From an uncultured Bdellovibrionales bacterium (GTDB taxonomy: Bacteria; Bdellovibrionota; FAC87; UBA2466), in NCBI GenBank assembly GCA_937903155.1, contig CALCZU010000026.1, forward strand, positions 1 through 45,719: 45,719 bases of DNA. The letters are read 5' to 3'. This document shows, one piece after another, positions 1-6,856 of this stretch; the first letter of the stretch is position 1; every line of letters starts with the position of its first letter. A program made the translations under genes and the position numbers. The notes under the pieces were generated by a model. That model was not told where the DNA came from. It saw nothing but the letters and a program-made list of their open reading frames with translations, and searched no databases.

Positions 1-55
1 GGATTGGAAGTTTGCTTTATTCTTGTGGGTAAAAAGGGAGCGACACAATTTATGG
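1..55. repeat. Terminal direct repeat (assembly overlap), left copy
   Basis: These 55 bases are identical to the last 55 bases of the window. A repeat of exactly 55 bases at both contig ends is the usual sign of a circular or circularly permuted molecule closed by a k-mer assembler. The reading frame of a gene continues across it without a break, which supports true circularity. Confidence 0.95.
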
Positions 56-351
56 TCCACTTTCCGGTCTTTTTGCCTCACGTTCAAAAAGAATTAGACA
101 AGGATCCGACAACTCGTTTTTTCAACCGAATTAGTGGATTCGACGTCGGTTACCACGCTTTAACGCCACAATACGAAGACCAACGTCAAATGGATTGTGA
201 CTTACTTCCCGATGGAAAATGTTATTACGACGGATCCGGGTTGCAAGCCGACCAATGGGTGAATGAAATTTTTTCTATTAAAGGAAAAACTTTAGAAGAC
301 GAGATCTGGAATCGACTAGAAATCGAATACACTGAAAGATTCGAAACGTGA
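1..351 (+). CDS. Hypothetical protein, 3' part of a gene crossing the circle junction
   Basis: This is the C-terminal part of a protein of about 149 aa whose ATG start lies at 45566, near the right end of the window. Once the 55-base overlap is removed the frame is continuous. The protein has no recognised domain; it is rich in aromatic and charged residues and looks soluble. It is the first gene of a tightly packed group: its TGA overlaps the GTG of the next mini-gene. Function unknown. Confidence 0.75.
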   Translation, partial: GLEVCFILVGKKGATQFMVHFPVFLPHVQKELDKDPTTRFFNRISGFDVGYHALTPQYEDQRQMDCDLLPDGKCYYDGSGLQADQWVNEIFSIKGKTLEDEIWNRLEIEYTERFET

Positions 352-425
352 ACTATTTTCTCATTGGTTTTGCCCTGGGAATGATTATTTGTGCCGGAAT
401 TATTTACATATGGAGTGACCAATGA
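348..425 (+). CDS. 25-aa single-span membrane miniprotein
   Basis: A GTG start overlaps the previous stop (GTGA), and the TGA stop overlaps the next ATG (ATGA). The 25 residues are almost one transmembrane helix (NYFLIGFALGMIICAGIIY) with a short charged tail. Being locked between two genes by overlaps at both ends argues for translational coupling and real coding. Function unknown; phage miniproteins of this kind are often membrane-acting, but that is inference. Confidence 0.55.
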   Translation: MNYFLIGFALGMIICAGIIYIWSDQ

Positions 426-709
426 AACATACGCCTGGACCTTGGTATGTTAGGGTTTTTGAATGCGTACTTGGTCCAACTCCGGAAATTATAGTCGATG
501 AAATTTACACAATAGATGAAGACGGAGGAGAGATTCGTTTAGTAAATACCGATAGCGGAGTCTATGAGATCTCACTGGCTGATGCTCAGCTCATTGCCGC
601 AGCACCGGATTTACTTGAGGCGTGTAAGAGTATCTTAGCTGAGGCCGGGGAAACCTGTGAAGAAGATGAGCCATCTTACAATTGGGCAAAAGTTAAGATA
701 TGCAATTAA
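422..709 (+). CDS. Small phage protein with HTPGPW / LIAAAPDLLEA motif
   Basis: This 95-aa acidic protein starts MKHTPGPW and contains DAQLIAAAPDLLEAC at about residues 58-72. This pairing of an N-terminal HTPGPW and a later IAAAPDLLEA helix is very common in small proteins of many tailed phages. The family has no established function. The ATG overlaps the stop of the upstream miniprotein. Confidence 0.8.
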   Translation: MKHTPGPWYVRVFECVLGPTPEIIVDEIYTIDEDGGEIRLVNTDSGVYEISLADAQLIAAAPDLLEACKSILAEAGETCEEDEPSYNWAKVKICN

Positions 710-727
710 GAAAGCGGAGGGTAGGGA

Positions 728-904
728 ATGACGGACGAGCAAATTGCCGAACTGATCGAAATTTATCGCTTAGTCGAAAAACGTACAAAATGTCCGGACG
801 ATCTATACATTCCTGATTACGGCTGGGTAATTCGAGTCGGAAAAGTCACCGAGGACGGTAAAAAATATTTTGAAGACTACCAAAAGAAGAAAACAATCAA
901 ATGA
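728..904 (+). CDS. Hypothetical 58-aa protein
   Basis: The ATG lies about 8 bases after a strong GGAGG ribosome-binding site at 716-720. The protein begins MTDEQIAELIEIYRLVEK and is charged throughout, with a basic C-terminus. It is the last gene of the rightward block that starts at 41508 and wraps round the circle; the next DNA is the repeat-rich origin candidate. No domain recognised. Confidence 0.65.
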   Translation: MTDEQIAELIEIYRLVEKRTKCPDDLYIPDYGWVIRVGKVTEDGKKYFEDYQKKKTIK

Positions 905-942
905 CCGGAACCGAATTCGCCTAAAATCGTGTAATTTTTACC

Positions 943-1170
943 GCAACGATAGCGCAACGATGTGCAACGATACAAAAAAACCATAGCGTAACGCGTCAAC
1001 TATAATTATATTAAATACTTATATATATATGCAACGATAGCAACGATATATTTACTTAAATGGGTTAAACAAAAACTAAGTGTAATATTTTTTTTTGGTA
1101 ACCTCTAGGAAAGTACCGTTGCTATCGTTGCATCGTTGCGCTTACGCACAGGGCGAAGCGTCATCGTTGC
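943..1170. other. Putative iteron-type replication origin
   Basis: Five direct copies of GCAACGAT (943-950, 954-961, 964-971, 1031-1038, 1040-1047) face three inverted copies of ATCGTTGC (1124-1131, 1132-1139, 1163-1170) plus one with a single mismatch (1115-1122). Between them lie a very AT-rich stretch (1001-1030, ending in TATATATAT) and a T-run (1087-1096). The 17 bases at 1031-1047 pair with 1115-1131 with one mismatch. The array fills the only long non-coding gap of the genome and adjoins the 3' end of the primase-helicase gene. Iterons beside an AT-rich unwinding zone are typical of initiator-dependent origins. A repressor-binding or terminator role is the main alternative. Confidence 0.7.
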
Positions 1171-1227
1171 GCGCAAATCGGGATTGGGCGAGATTAATGC
1201 GTATCGTTTATGCGTGGTATTAATTAT

Positions 1228-3372
1228 TCAGGCGTCTTTTCGGAGCGGCATGTTGAATTTTCGGTGCCGATTCGGCTTTTGATTTGAGATTTTTTGAATG
1301 GCACGTGACGCTTCGCGCGCGTCTTTTACTGAAGGATTGTGGATCCCAATTGAAATACAGACCGCAGTGGAGTTCTGAAAAACGTAGCGGACGTTTTCCG
1401 GTTGTTCGGTCCAGGCGTAGTAATCGCGAATGCGTTCCTCAATGGGGGAGACGGTTTCAAAGTGTTCGTTGTGACTATTTAGGTTTTCAACTTCGACTTT
1501 ATCGAGTGTCCAGGATTCTCCACGAAGGTAGAGTTCACGGACTTCAGCCCATAATTGTTGGGTATTAATTTGATGATTGTAATCGATTGATTCGCAAGGA
1601 ATAGTCCAGAACCGTCGGTTTCCTGTAGGATCATTCAAAAATTCTTTTTCATTTACCGACGCGAAAAATACTGTCCTACGGGCGTAGTGCGAGTCCATGG
1701 GAGCAAACGGACGGCGAATGATGTCCCGGTCTTTTGTGACGAAAGCTTTTAGGCGTGCGATATCGGCTTTTGTAAATGTGGCGTCGAGTTCTCCTAACTC
1801 AATGAGCCATTTTGAAATGCAAGCCAAAACCGAATCTTTGTTGTCGGGATCTAAAATCATCCCGTCGGCTGTGACTTCGAGATGGCTCGAGACGAGTCTT
1901 TTAAACCATTGGGTTTTGCCAGAATATTGCTTTCCTTGCAAAACTAGAACACCGTGGGCACTTACCCCGTCCGGTTCGTAAATCGCAGCCACGGCCGAAA
2001 TTAGCCATTTTCTCATGAGGGTTTCTTTAAGTCCTGTATGGTCGGGCGAGTGAATCGTGTCGAAAAGGTCTTTTAGTCGTGACTGTCCATCCCATGGAAC
2101 CGATTCAATCCATGTCGCAACGGGGTTATACAAATTCCTATCGGCAATGGCCGTGATGTAGGATTTTAAGTTGCCAGTGGGAATTCCCACACGTTCGCAC
2201 CAGTCGATGATGTGAGCCAAAGTTGCATTGGACTCATTGTCCATGGTGAAGGAGGATCCAGGAATTAGGATTTCTTCTTTTTTGGAGATGACGTTGTAAC
2301 GAACAGTGATTCGTAAGCGCCTGAGGAGCTCTTGGACGTTTTCGAGAGTGCCTTTTCGACTAAAGTTTTTTTCGTTCTCGTCCGGGTACGGGTGGTGGAC
2401 GACGTAGTTTCGATCAAAGGTTTCGACGGGAAGTTGCGGCTTAATCGCTTCAATTTGTTTACGAACAATTTCTGGTCCGCAACTGCTAAATAGATCATAG
2501 AAATCAGTTGGCTTTTCGTCTGTCTCTCTAAATTCCGGGATAACGAACTTCCCCCCACAAATATTTGCTGCTTCCTCGGCTTTGATTTTCCCGACATTAT
2601 TTATTTCTCCTTTTTCGTTGGGGTACTGGTCGTTGTCTCCACAGATAACGATTTTTTTTTCCGGATATTTTTTAGATATGGTTTCGCATACTGAAACCAA
2701 ATTTCCAGAATTAAACGCCACAACGACAGGAGCACGGAACATGCTATCATAAACTGAAACTCCTGTAGAGAAACCTTCCGTCGCATAAATTACTTCACCT
2801 TTCTCAAGATCTCCAATGGTATGAAAGAGTCCTGTTCTTTGCCCACCGTAAAGACCTTTCTTTTTACCATCGCTCGTAATCGTTTCAATATTACGTAACT
2901 CACCAGTAATATCCCGCATAGGTACACAAAGATTAAATCCATCCAAACGAGCTCCATATAGTTCCTCGAAACCTTTCTTTTCTAAGTACGCATTTTTTCC
3001 GAATTGCTCAGAAAATGTTTCCCATTTTTCTTTTGCTTTTTTTGCGGCAGCTTTTTGGAGTTCTTCTTTTTCTAAAACATGACGACGCTGTGCTTTTCGG
3101 ATTTGTTCTTCAGCGCGAGCTCTATCTTGTTTGTCGAGCTTTATTCCGCTCTGGGCTTTGAAGACTTCCCCAGTGCGGTGATTGCCACAGAGAAAAACAT
3201 ACCAGTCAATTCCAGAATTATTAGTGTTTCTAAAACCAGTATACCACCCACTATTTTTACTGTCTGTCTCGTCGAGTCGGAATCTATGAATTTTTTCATC
3301 TGGGATTAGGAGACCATCAGGCATTAGCCCATGGCTTTTCATTTGCTGGTAAATTTCGTTGAGGTCGTACAC
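1228..3372 (-). CDS. Primase-helicase (Toprim plus VirE/VapE-type P-loop domain)
   Basis: This 714-aa replicative protein has an N-terminal region, then a Toprim fold (TEG at 198-200; GDND at 245-248), then a VirE/VapE-family ATPase. In the ATPase are the Walker A GKQYSGKT at 480-487, the Walker B-like WLIELGELD at 522-530, and later GNRRFW, a conserved arginine-rich motif. Such fusions prime and unwind DNA for phage replication. The start is GTG with GGAG upstream. It is the last gene of the leftward early block and ends next to the iteron array, consistent with loading there. No DNA polymerase was found, so host polymerase is probably used. Confidence 0.9.
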   Translation of the reverse strand: MYDLNEIYQQMKSHGLMPDGLLIPDEKIHRFRLDETDSKNSGWYTGFRNTNNSGIDWYVFLCGNHRTGEVFKAQSGIKLDKQDRARAEEQIRKAQRRHVLEKEELQKAAAKKAKEKWETFSEQFGKNAYLEKKGFEELYGARLDGFNLCVPMRDITGELRNIETITSDGKKKGLYGGQRTGLFHTIGDLEKGEVIYATEGFSTGVSVYDSMFRAPVVVAFNSGNLVSVCETISKKYPEKKIVICGDNDQYPNEKGEINNVGKIKAEEAANICGGKFVIPEFRETDEKPTDFYDLFSSCGPEIVRKQIEAIKPQLPVETFDRNYVVHHPYPDENEKNFSRKGTLENVQELLRRLRITVRYNVISKKEEILIPGSSFTMDNESNATLAHIIDWCERVGIPTGNLKSYITAIADRNLYNPVATWIESVPWDGQSRLKDLFDTIHSPDHTGLKETLMRKWLISAVAAIYEPDGVSAHGVLVLQGKQYSGKTQWFKRLVSSHLEVTADGMILDPDNKDSVLACISKWLIELGELDATFTKADIARLKAFVTKDRDIIRRPFAPMDSHYARRTVFFASVNEKEFLNDPTGNRRFWTIPCESIDYNHQINTQQLWAEVRELYLRGESWTLDKVEVENLNSHNEHFETVSPIEERIRDYYAWTEQPENVRYVFQNSTAVCISIGIHNPSVKDAREASRAIQKISNQKPNRHRKFNMPLRKDA

Positions 3373-3404
3373 TAATTTTCTCCGATGCTAGAGGATGCGG
3401 ATAT

Positions 3405-3470
3405 AATCCCACGGCTGTCAATACAGAAAGTGCATCACGCTTTATATATATCTAAACCAGCCGTGGGATT
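3405..3470. promoter_or_regulatory. 13-bp perfect inverted repeat, arms 53 bp apart
   Basis: Arms AATCCCACGGCTG (3405-3417) and CAGCCGTGGGATT (3458-3470) are exact complements with a 40-base AT-rich loop. The T-rich stretch after the right arm would make it a terminator for plus-strand transcripts, but the flanking genes run leftward. Alternatively, the arms may be a pair of protein sites about five helical turns apart, upstream of the primase-helicase gene; a TTGACA on the minus strand overlaps the 3405-3417 arm. Confidence 0.6.
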
Positions 3471-3477
3471 TTTATTT

Positions 3478-3810
3478 TTACATTTCTAATTTAAGTTTTT
3501 CAATAAATTCTTCTACTGAATGAAATAAAATAAATACTCCACCGTACTTGACAATCATATGCGCGAACGATCTTTGTTCTTTAGTTTGTTTAGCTTTCCC
3601 GGTTTTTGCTTCCGCTTCGAGTCGTCTCCCACCGCGCAATAAAATTCCAGTCAAATCCGATGAGCCAACAAGTCCCACTTTTATTAATCGACTCCCGTCG
3701 ATAGAACGAAAAACGCCATTGACTTGTTTCCAAATTCTCACTTGCGGAAGGGAACCAGCTGCAAGGTGCGCAGCGTTTACGAGTTCTTGATGTTCGGCGG
3801 TGGATCCCAT
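3478..3810 (-). CDS. VRR-NUC family nuclease
   Basis: This 110-aa protein matches the small phage VRR-NUC domain of the PD-(D/E)xK nuclease superfamily: SSDLTGIL carries the catalytic Asp (about D52) and EAEAKTGKAKQTKEQ carries the E-x-K pair (E67, K69) and the typical Gln. Stand-alone viral VRR-NUC proteins are thought to cut branched DNA such as Holliday junctions. It lies between small membrane genes and the primase-helicase in the leftward early block. Confidence 0.85.
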   Translation of the reverse strand: MGSTAEHQELVNAAHLAAGSLPQVRIWKQVNGVFRSIDGSRLIKVGLVGSSDLTGILLRGGRRLEAEAKTGKAKQTKEQRSFAHMIVKYGGVFILFHSVEEFIEKLKLEM

Positions 3811-3813
3811 TTT

Positions 3814-3963
3814 TTAACTTGACCACAAAAGGTTGTAACCCATTATGATAAAACACAATCCAAAAAATTCCTTCGTATCCATTGGCAATAAATAAGTTCC
3901 AATCGACACAAAAACCACTGCAAATACAAAATGTACTAGCCATTTAAAAAGCGCTTCACTCAT
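3814..3963 (-). CDS. 49-aa two-span membrane protein
   Basis: This small gene has a GGGGAG ribosome-binding site and an ATG whose first bases overlap the upstream stop (ATGA). The product starts MSEALFKWLVHFVFAVVFV, has a second hydrophobic stretch (FFGLCFIIMGYNLLW) and ends WSS. Two transmembrane helices are likely. Function unknown. Confidence 0.6.
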   Translation of the reverse strand: MSEALFKWLVHFVFAVVFVSIGTYLLPMDTKEFFGLCFIIMGYNLLWSS

Positions 3964-4112
3964 TTCATTCTCCCCTCGATAGCTGCGTTGCCTTCTAAAT
4001 CAAAGAAGGTAGAAGTGTCCCATTGATCACACAAAAAGGTTAGTAAAAAATATAGTGCGGCGATTCCAATCCAGATGAAAACCATTTTTTTATGTTCGGC
4101 GTTTAATTTCAT
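3960..4112 (-). CDS. 50-aa single-span membrane protein
   Basis: The ATG at 4112 overlaps the stop of the upstream gene (ATGA), and its own stop overlaps the next start in the same way. One hydrophobic helix, MVFIWIGIAALYFLLTFLC, is followed by an acidic tail. It is part of a chain of coupled small membrane genes. Function unknown. Confidence 0.6.
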   Translation of the reverse strand: MKLNAEHKKMVFIWIGIAALYFLLTFLCDQWDTSTFFDLEGNAAIEGRMK

Positions 4113-4294
4113 GATTTTAACCTATTGAAAATAGTTTCTGCTGTCTCTTTGTCCGTCCAAAAACAATCGTTCAATTTATAAGTTTCACTGAACCATTTAT
4201 TTTCTGTGAAGGAATAAAACATCCACCCATCCCAACCCCAAACACCTGCATTTTTTTTAATCGCCCACAGTTTACCGTCTGTTATTAATTTCAT
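4109..4294 (-). CDS. Hypothetical 61-aa protein, tryptophan-rich
   Basis: The protein starts MKLITDGKLWAIKK and has an unusual WGWDGWMFYSF run. It looks soluble with no known motif. Its start lies inside the end of the upstream gene (23-base overlap) and its stop overlaps the next start. Confidence 0.6.
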   Translation of the reverse strand: MKLITDGKLWAIKKNAGVWGWDGWMFYSFTENKWFSETYKLNDCFWTDKETAETIFNRLKS

Positions 4295-4484
4295 TTTTAA
4301 TTTTTTCCTTTTCTTTTTGATCCATTTTAGCTAAGTAAACCGCTTCAGCACACCATTGAGATACGTCTTCACCAACCATTTTCGATATTTCGTAAGTTAA
4401 ATGTAACCACTTAGCTAATAACCATAAAGGAACCCATATTGGCATCGCTAAAAAAATTAAAATCCCAATTAAAAAATATTTCAT
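4272..4484 (-). CDS. 70-aa membrane protein
   Basis: The start chosen is ATG 4484, which overlaps the upstream stop (ATGA) and follows GGAG, rather than a longer frame reaching 4538. The N-terminus, MKYFLIGILIFLAMPIWVPL, is a strong hydrophobic helix, followed by an amphipathic, then a lysine/glutamate-rich tail. Probably an inner-membrane protein with its C-terminus in the cytoplasm. No family recognised. Confidence 0.6.
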   Translation of the reverse strand: MKYFLIGILIFLAMPIWVPLWLLAKWLHLTYEISKMVGEDVSQWCAEAVYLAKMDQKEKEKIKNEINNRR

Positions 4485-4792
4485 AACTCCACCAATCTCG
4501 CTTCGGTATTTTCTTTCGGACCTTTTGAGGCTTTCCATATTGCCTCTCCTAAATTTTTATTGTTTAATTTCCATTGACCTTTAAATAGTAAGGCGCCGTG
4601 TCTTGTAATTGTCCACGACACTTTACAATCCTTATCGACGATTACCATGGCATATTGTTCGGACGCAGGAATATTTAGAAGCCCAGTACATTCAGGATTG
4701 TCTTTTAAGAGCAGACCGATATCAAGCGTCTGACTTACATTGTTTTGGTGAGAACATGCAGATAGTGACAGAACAATTAAAAAATATTTCAT
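4481..4792 (-). CDS. Predicted lipoprotein, 103 aa
   Basis: The start at ATG 4792 (coupled by ATGA to the upstream gene) gives the N-terminus MKYFLIVLSLSAC, a short lipoprotein signal with lipobox LSAC, so the mature protein should begin with the acylated Cys13. The rest is soluble and probably faces the periplasm. The position among lysis-unrelated early genes suggests envelope remodelling or superinfection exclusion, which is inference only. Confidence 0.65.
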   Translation of the reverse strand: MKYFLIVLSLSACSHQNNVSQTLDIGLLLKDNPECTGLLNIPASEQYAMVIVDKDCKVSWTITRHGALLFKGQWKLNNKNLGEAIWKASKGPKENTEARLVEL

Positions 4793-5070
4793 TTCAACTT
4801 CTCCAATTCGGCTTGGATTTCTCTCATGCACATTTGATTATATGAGTCGGCACCGTCTAGTTGTTTGAGCGCCCTTTCCAACAGCTCACAAAGCTTCGCA
4901 TGGGTGTTTACGCAATGGACGATGTATTCTCCTGTATACTCAGTACAATCAAACGAAACAAAGTTCTCCCCCTTTTCAGTGAGTAAGGAAGACCCGTCCC
5001 ACTTTTTTTTGTACGGAGGTTTAATCGCCTTCTCTTTAAGCTCTTTCGAGCGACTGAAAAAGTCAGTCAT
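4789..5070 (-). CDS. Hypothetical 93-aa protein
   Basis: A charged soluble protein with a helical, probably coiled-coil C-terminal half (CELLERALKQLDG and REIQAELEKLK). The start overlaps the upstream stop region by 8 bases. This layout is common among small early phage genes of unknown function. Confidence 0.65.
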   Translation of the reverse strand: MTDFFSRSKELKEKAIKPPYKKKWDGSSLLTEKGENFVSFDCTEYTGEYIVHCVNTHAKLCELLERALKQLDGADSYNQMCMREIQAELEKLK

Positions 5071-5200
5071 TTTTTAACGTCCTCTTAACCTCCTCAAAAT
5101 GTTTTTGAAGTCCGTTAAACACAACGTATAAAAACATCGTTGAGATAACACACGTAAACGTGCAGATAACATTTATTATCGTGAATGTTTCTTGATTCAT
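5063..5200 (-). CDS. 45-aa single-span membrane protein
   Basis: ATG 5200 overlaps the upstream stop as ATGA; the stop overlaps the next gene by 8 bases. The sequence MNQETFTIINVICTFTCVIS leads one long hydrophobic helix, and a basic/acidic tail ends KNDstop. Tight overlaps at both ends support it. Function unknown. Confidence 0.6.
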   Translation of the reverse strand: MNQETFTIINVICTFTCVISTMFLYVVFNGLQKHFEEVKRTLKND

Positions 5201-5463
5201 TCTTCTATCTCCTCTATCGCTACTAACCGCGCTTTGTGGGTGTCTGGATATTTCTTACAAATGTCTGGTGGATTTCGTTGCTGACACCAATGAGTATAAG
5301 TCGCTTTTTTAGTGGCAACAGCCCCAAACACTTCCGGCGCTTCCTTCAGAAGCTCTTGGAAGCGGGCGTTTGCCTTACTTGCCGCATGTATCGCTGAAAA
5401 TAGCGGGCTCATACTTTCAAAATCACTACCCCTGAACGGATTCTTCCAATCAATATCACTCAT
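5197..5463 (-). CDS. Hypothetical 88-aa protein
   Basis: A soluble protein starting MSDIDWKNPFRGSDFESMSP with a helical middle and one CysGlnGln/IleCysLys pair that is too sparse for a zinc site. Its ATG overlaps the upstream stop by 8 bases. Not recognised. Confidence 0.6.
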   Translation of the reverse strand: MSDIDWKNPFRGSDFESMSPLFSAIHAASKANARFQELLKEAPEVFGAVATKKATYTHWCQQRNPPDICKKYPDTHKARLVAIEEIEE

Positions 5464-5734
5464 TTTTTAAAATCCTCTCAGCCTCGGCAATGGCTTCAAC
5501 AGCTACGCGACCAAAGTTGTCGCTATATTTAGCGGTGTCTGCGTATTGCTCCAACGCCTTTCTCTGAACTTCGATCGCTTCGAGGAGAGCGTTTACGTCT
5601 GACAGAAAAAGCATTTGGTGATTGTACAAATCGGAATTCAAAGACTCTTTCCATTCCATTTTGTCTAGCTCAAGTTTTTTCCAGTGCGCATACGCTTTAA
5701 ATCTAATTAGCGCGTTATCAATCGGTTCAGTCAT
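5456..5734 (-). CDS. Hypothetical 92-aa helical protein
   Basis: The product is mostly helical and acidic (LLEAIEVQRKALEQYAD and VEAIAEAERILKNE), as in many small coiled-coil phage early proteins. The start is ATG 5734, overlapping the stop of the preceding membrane miniprotein (ATGA). No function assigned. Confidence 0.65.
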   Translation of the reverse strand: MTEPIDNALIRFKAYAHWKKLELDKMEWKESLNSDLYNHQMLFLSDVNALLEAIEVQRKALEQYADTAKYSDNFGRVAVEAIAEAERILKNE

Positions 5735-5874
5735 TTACCCTCCGTCCAAAAGATTGACCAATAAGCACCCGCCACAGAGAGATACCAATTGCATCCGCCC
5801 ATATAAATGAGACTGCCGAACAAAGTCGCTCTCAATACCGTGCCTATAAATTCTCCCGAATTATTTATTTTCAC
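5731..5874 (-). CDS. 47-aa small membrane protein
   Basis: A GTG start follows a very strong GGAGGAG ribosome-binding site, and the stop overlaps the next ATG. The product contains a hydrophobic segment (VLRATLFGSLIYMGG) and a second weakly hydrophobic tryptophan-rich part (YLSVAGAYWSIFW). An ATG four bases upstream opens only a five-codon frame, so GTG is preferred. Function unknown. Confidence 0.5.
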   Translation of the reverse strand: MKINNSGEFIGTVLRATLFGSLIYMGGCNWYLSVAGAYWSIFWTEGK

Positions 5875-6010
5875 TCATCTTCTCCTCCTAAAAACTAACT
5901 GGCCGACTACAGGCGAAAACGGGCAGTTTGTCGAGTCCCGAAACCCTCAAAAGTATTTACCCATTGCCACTCAACAGTTTGGCACCGACTGGTCGGTATC
6001 GGTCAGCTTT

Positions 6011-6253
6011 TTAATTCTCAATTACACAGGTCCCACTAACGCGGATAAACCTGCCGCTCGCCGCATCCTTAAACTCCCAGCCATCAGATCCCTCGACGGT
6101 TTGTATTCTGCCGGTCGATTTAGTTTTGAGTATTACTTTTCCGCCTGAATAGCAGGTTATTTCGCCTGAGCTACCAATCGAGGACAGCGAAGCCTTGTCC
6201 GTATCAGTGCAGGACGCCAACATTAGGGCGATTATAAGAATTAGTTGGATCAT
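6011..6253 (-). CDS. Predicted lipoprotein, 80 aa
   Basis: The start chosen is ATG 6253, six bases after AAGGAG; an upstream ATG at 6286 lacks such a site. The N-terminus MIQLILIIALMLASC is a lipoprotein signal peptide with lipobox LASC. The mature part is small and beta-rich. It probably sits in the cell envelope. About 135 bases downstream (5875-6010) show no gene I can support. Confidence 0.65.
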   Translation of the reverse strand: MIQLILIIALMLASCTDTDKASLSSIGSSGEITCYSGGKVILKTKSTGRIQTVEGSDGWEFKDAASGRFIRVSGTCVIEN

Positions 6254-6291
6254 TTTTTTCTCCTTAATGAGGTAGAGGTATTTCATAGAAC

Positions 6292-6495
6292 TTATTTCTC
6301 GCTCCTATTCTCTAGCGCCTCACTCATTACAACTCTCTTATAAACATTTTTTAGCCCACTCAAATATCCGGCTAGGAAATTATAAGTAGGATCATTGGGA
6401 GCGACTCTCCCTCCGAGTCTTTTGTGAGTAGACGTCATAGACTCCTCAGTCACTTTGATTTCTTTTTGGTACCAATTTTCTAATTGTTCAGTCAT
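6292..6495 (-). CDS. Hypothetical 67-aa protein
   Basis: A soluble helical protein starting MTEQLENWYQKEI. The ATG lies 8 bases inside the end of the upstream zinc-ribbon gene. Nothing in the sequence points to a function. Confidence 0.6.
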   Translation of the reverse strand: MTEQLENWYQKEIKVTEESMTSTHKRLGGRVAPNDPTYNFLAGYLSGLKNVYKRVVMSEALENRSEK

Positions 6496-6670
6496 CGATT
6501 CGATCTCCCCCTGGTCGCAAACATGAAAAACAGAAACTGCGTTTCATGTCCAATTCGTCTTCGGTGAGTCCGCACCCACAGTCGAGACAATGGCCAAGTT
6601 GTTTTTCCTCGTCCTCGTCAAATGAGGCAACCCGGTAACCGTCATAGTAAATTGCGTTTGGTTGGATCAT
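6488..6670 (-). CDS. Small zinc-ribbon protein, 60 aa
   Basis: Two Cys pairs (CLDCGCG and CFSC) separated by about 17 residues form a likely zinc ribbon. Small phage proteins of this layout, including TraR/DksA-like and YfgJ-like ones, can bind RNA polymerase or DNA, but the sequence is too short to place in a named family. It is part of the leftward early block. Confidence 0.65.
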   Translation of the reverse strand: MIQPNAIYYDGYRVASFDEDEEKQLGHCLDCGCGLTEDELDMKRSFCFSCLRPGGDRIDD

Positions 6671-6856
6671 TTAATTAGTTTCCTTGCAAATTTGTTCAGC
6701 CTGTAAAATTAATTTTTCTGTTTCATCATCAAAAATATTCATCACTTCTCCGGTTAATGGATTTTTAATAAAGAGTCCTTCGGGATGAAGTTTTTTATTT
6801 TTATCGAATGTTTCTCTAAGTATTTTTGTCTGATTTTTGAATTCTTCAAATTTCAT
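6671..6856 (-). CDS. Hypothetical 61-aa protein
   Basis: A charged soluble protein (MKFEEFKNQTKILRETFDKN), with its start overlapping the stop of the exonuclease gene. It could be a small partner of the exonuclease; only the coupling suggests that. Confidence 0.6.
   Translation of the reverse strand: MKFEEFKNQTKILRETFDKNKKLHPEGLFIKNPLTGEVMNIFDDETEKLILQAEQICKETN

Noticed and set aside
943..1170. Array as an attachment site
   Set aside because: No integrase or excisionase in the genome, and the octamers have the iteron pattern instead.
5807..6148. 113-codon plus-strand frame
   Set aside because: It lies antisense to two better-supported leftward genes and has no ribosome-binding site or domain.
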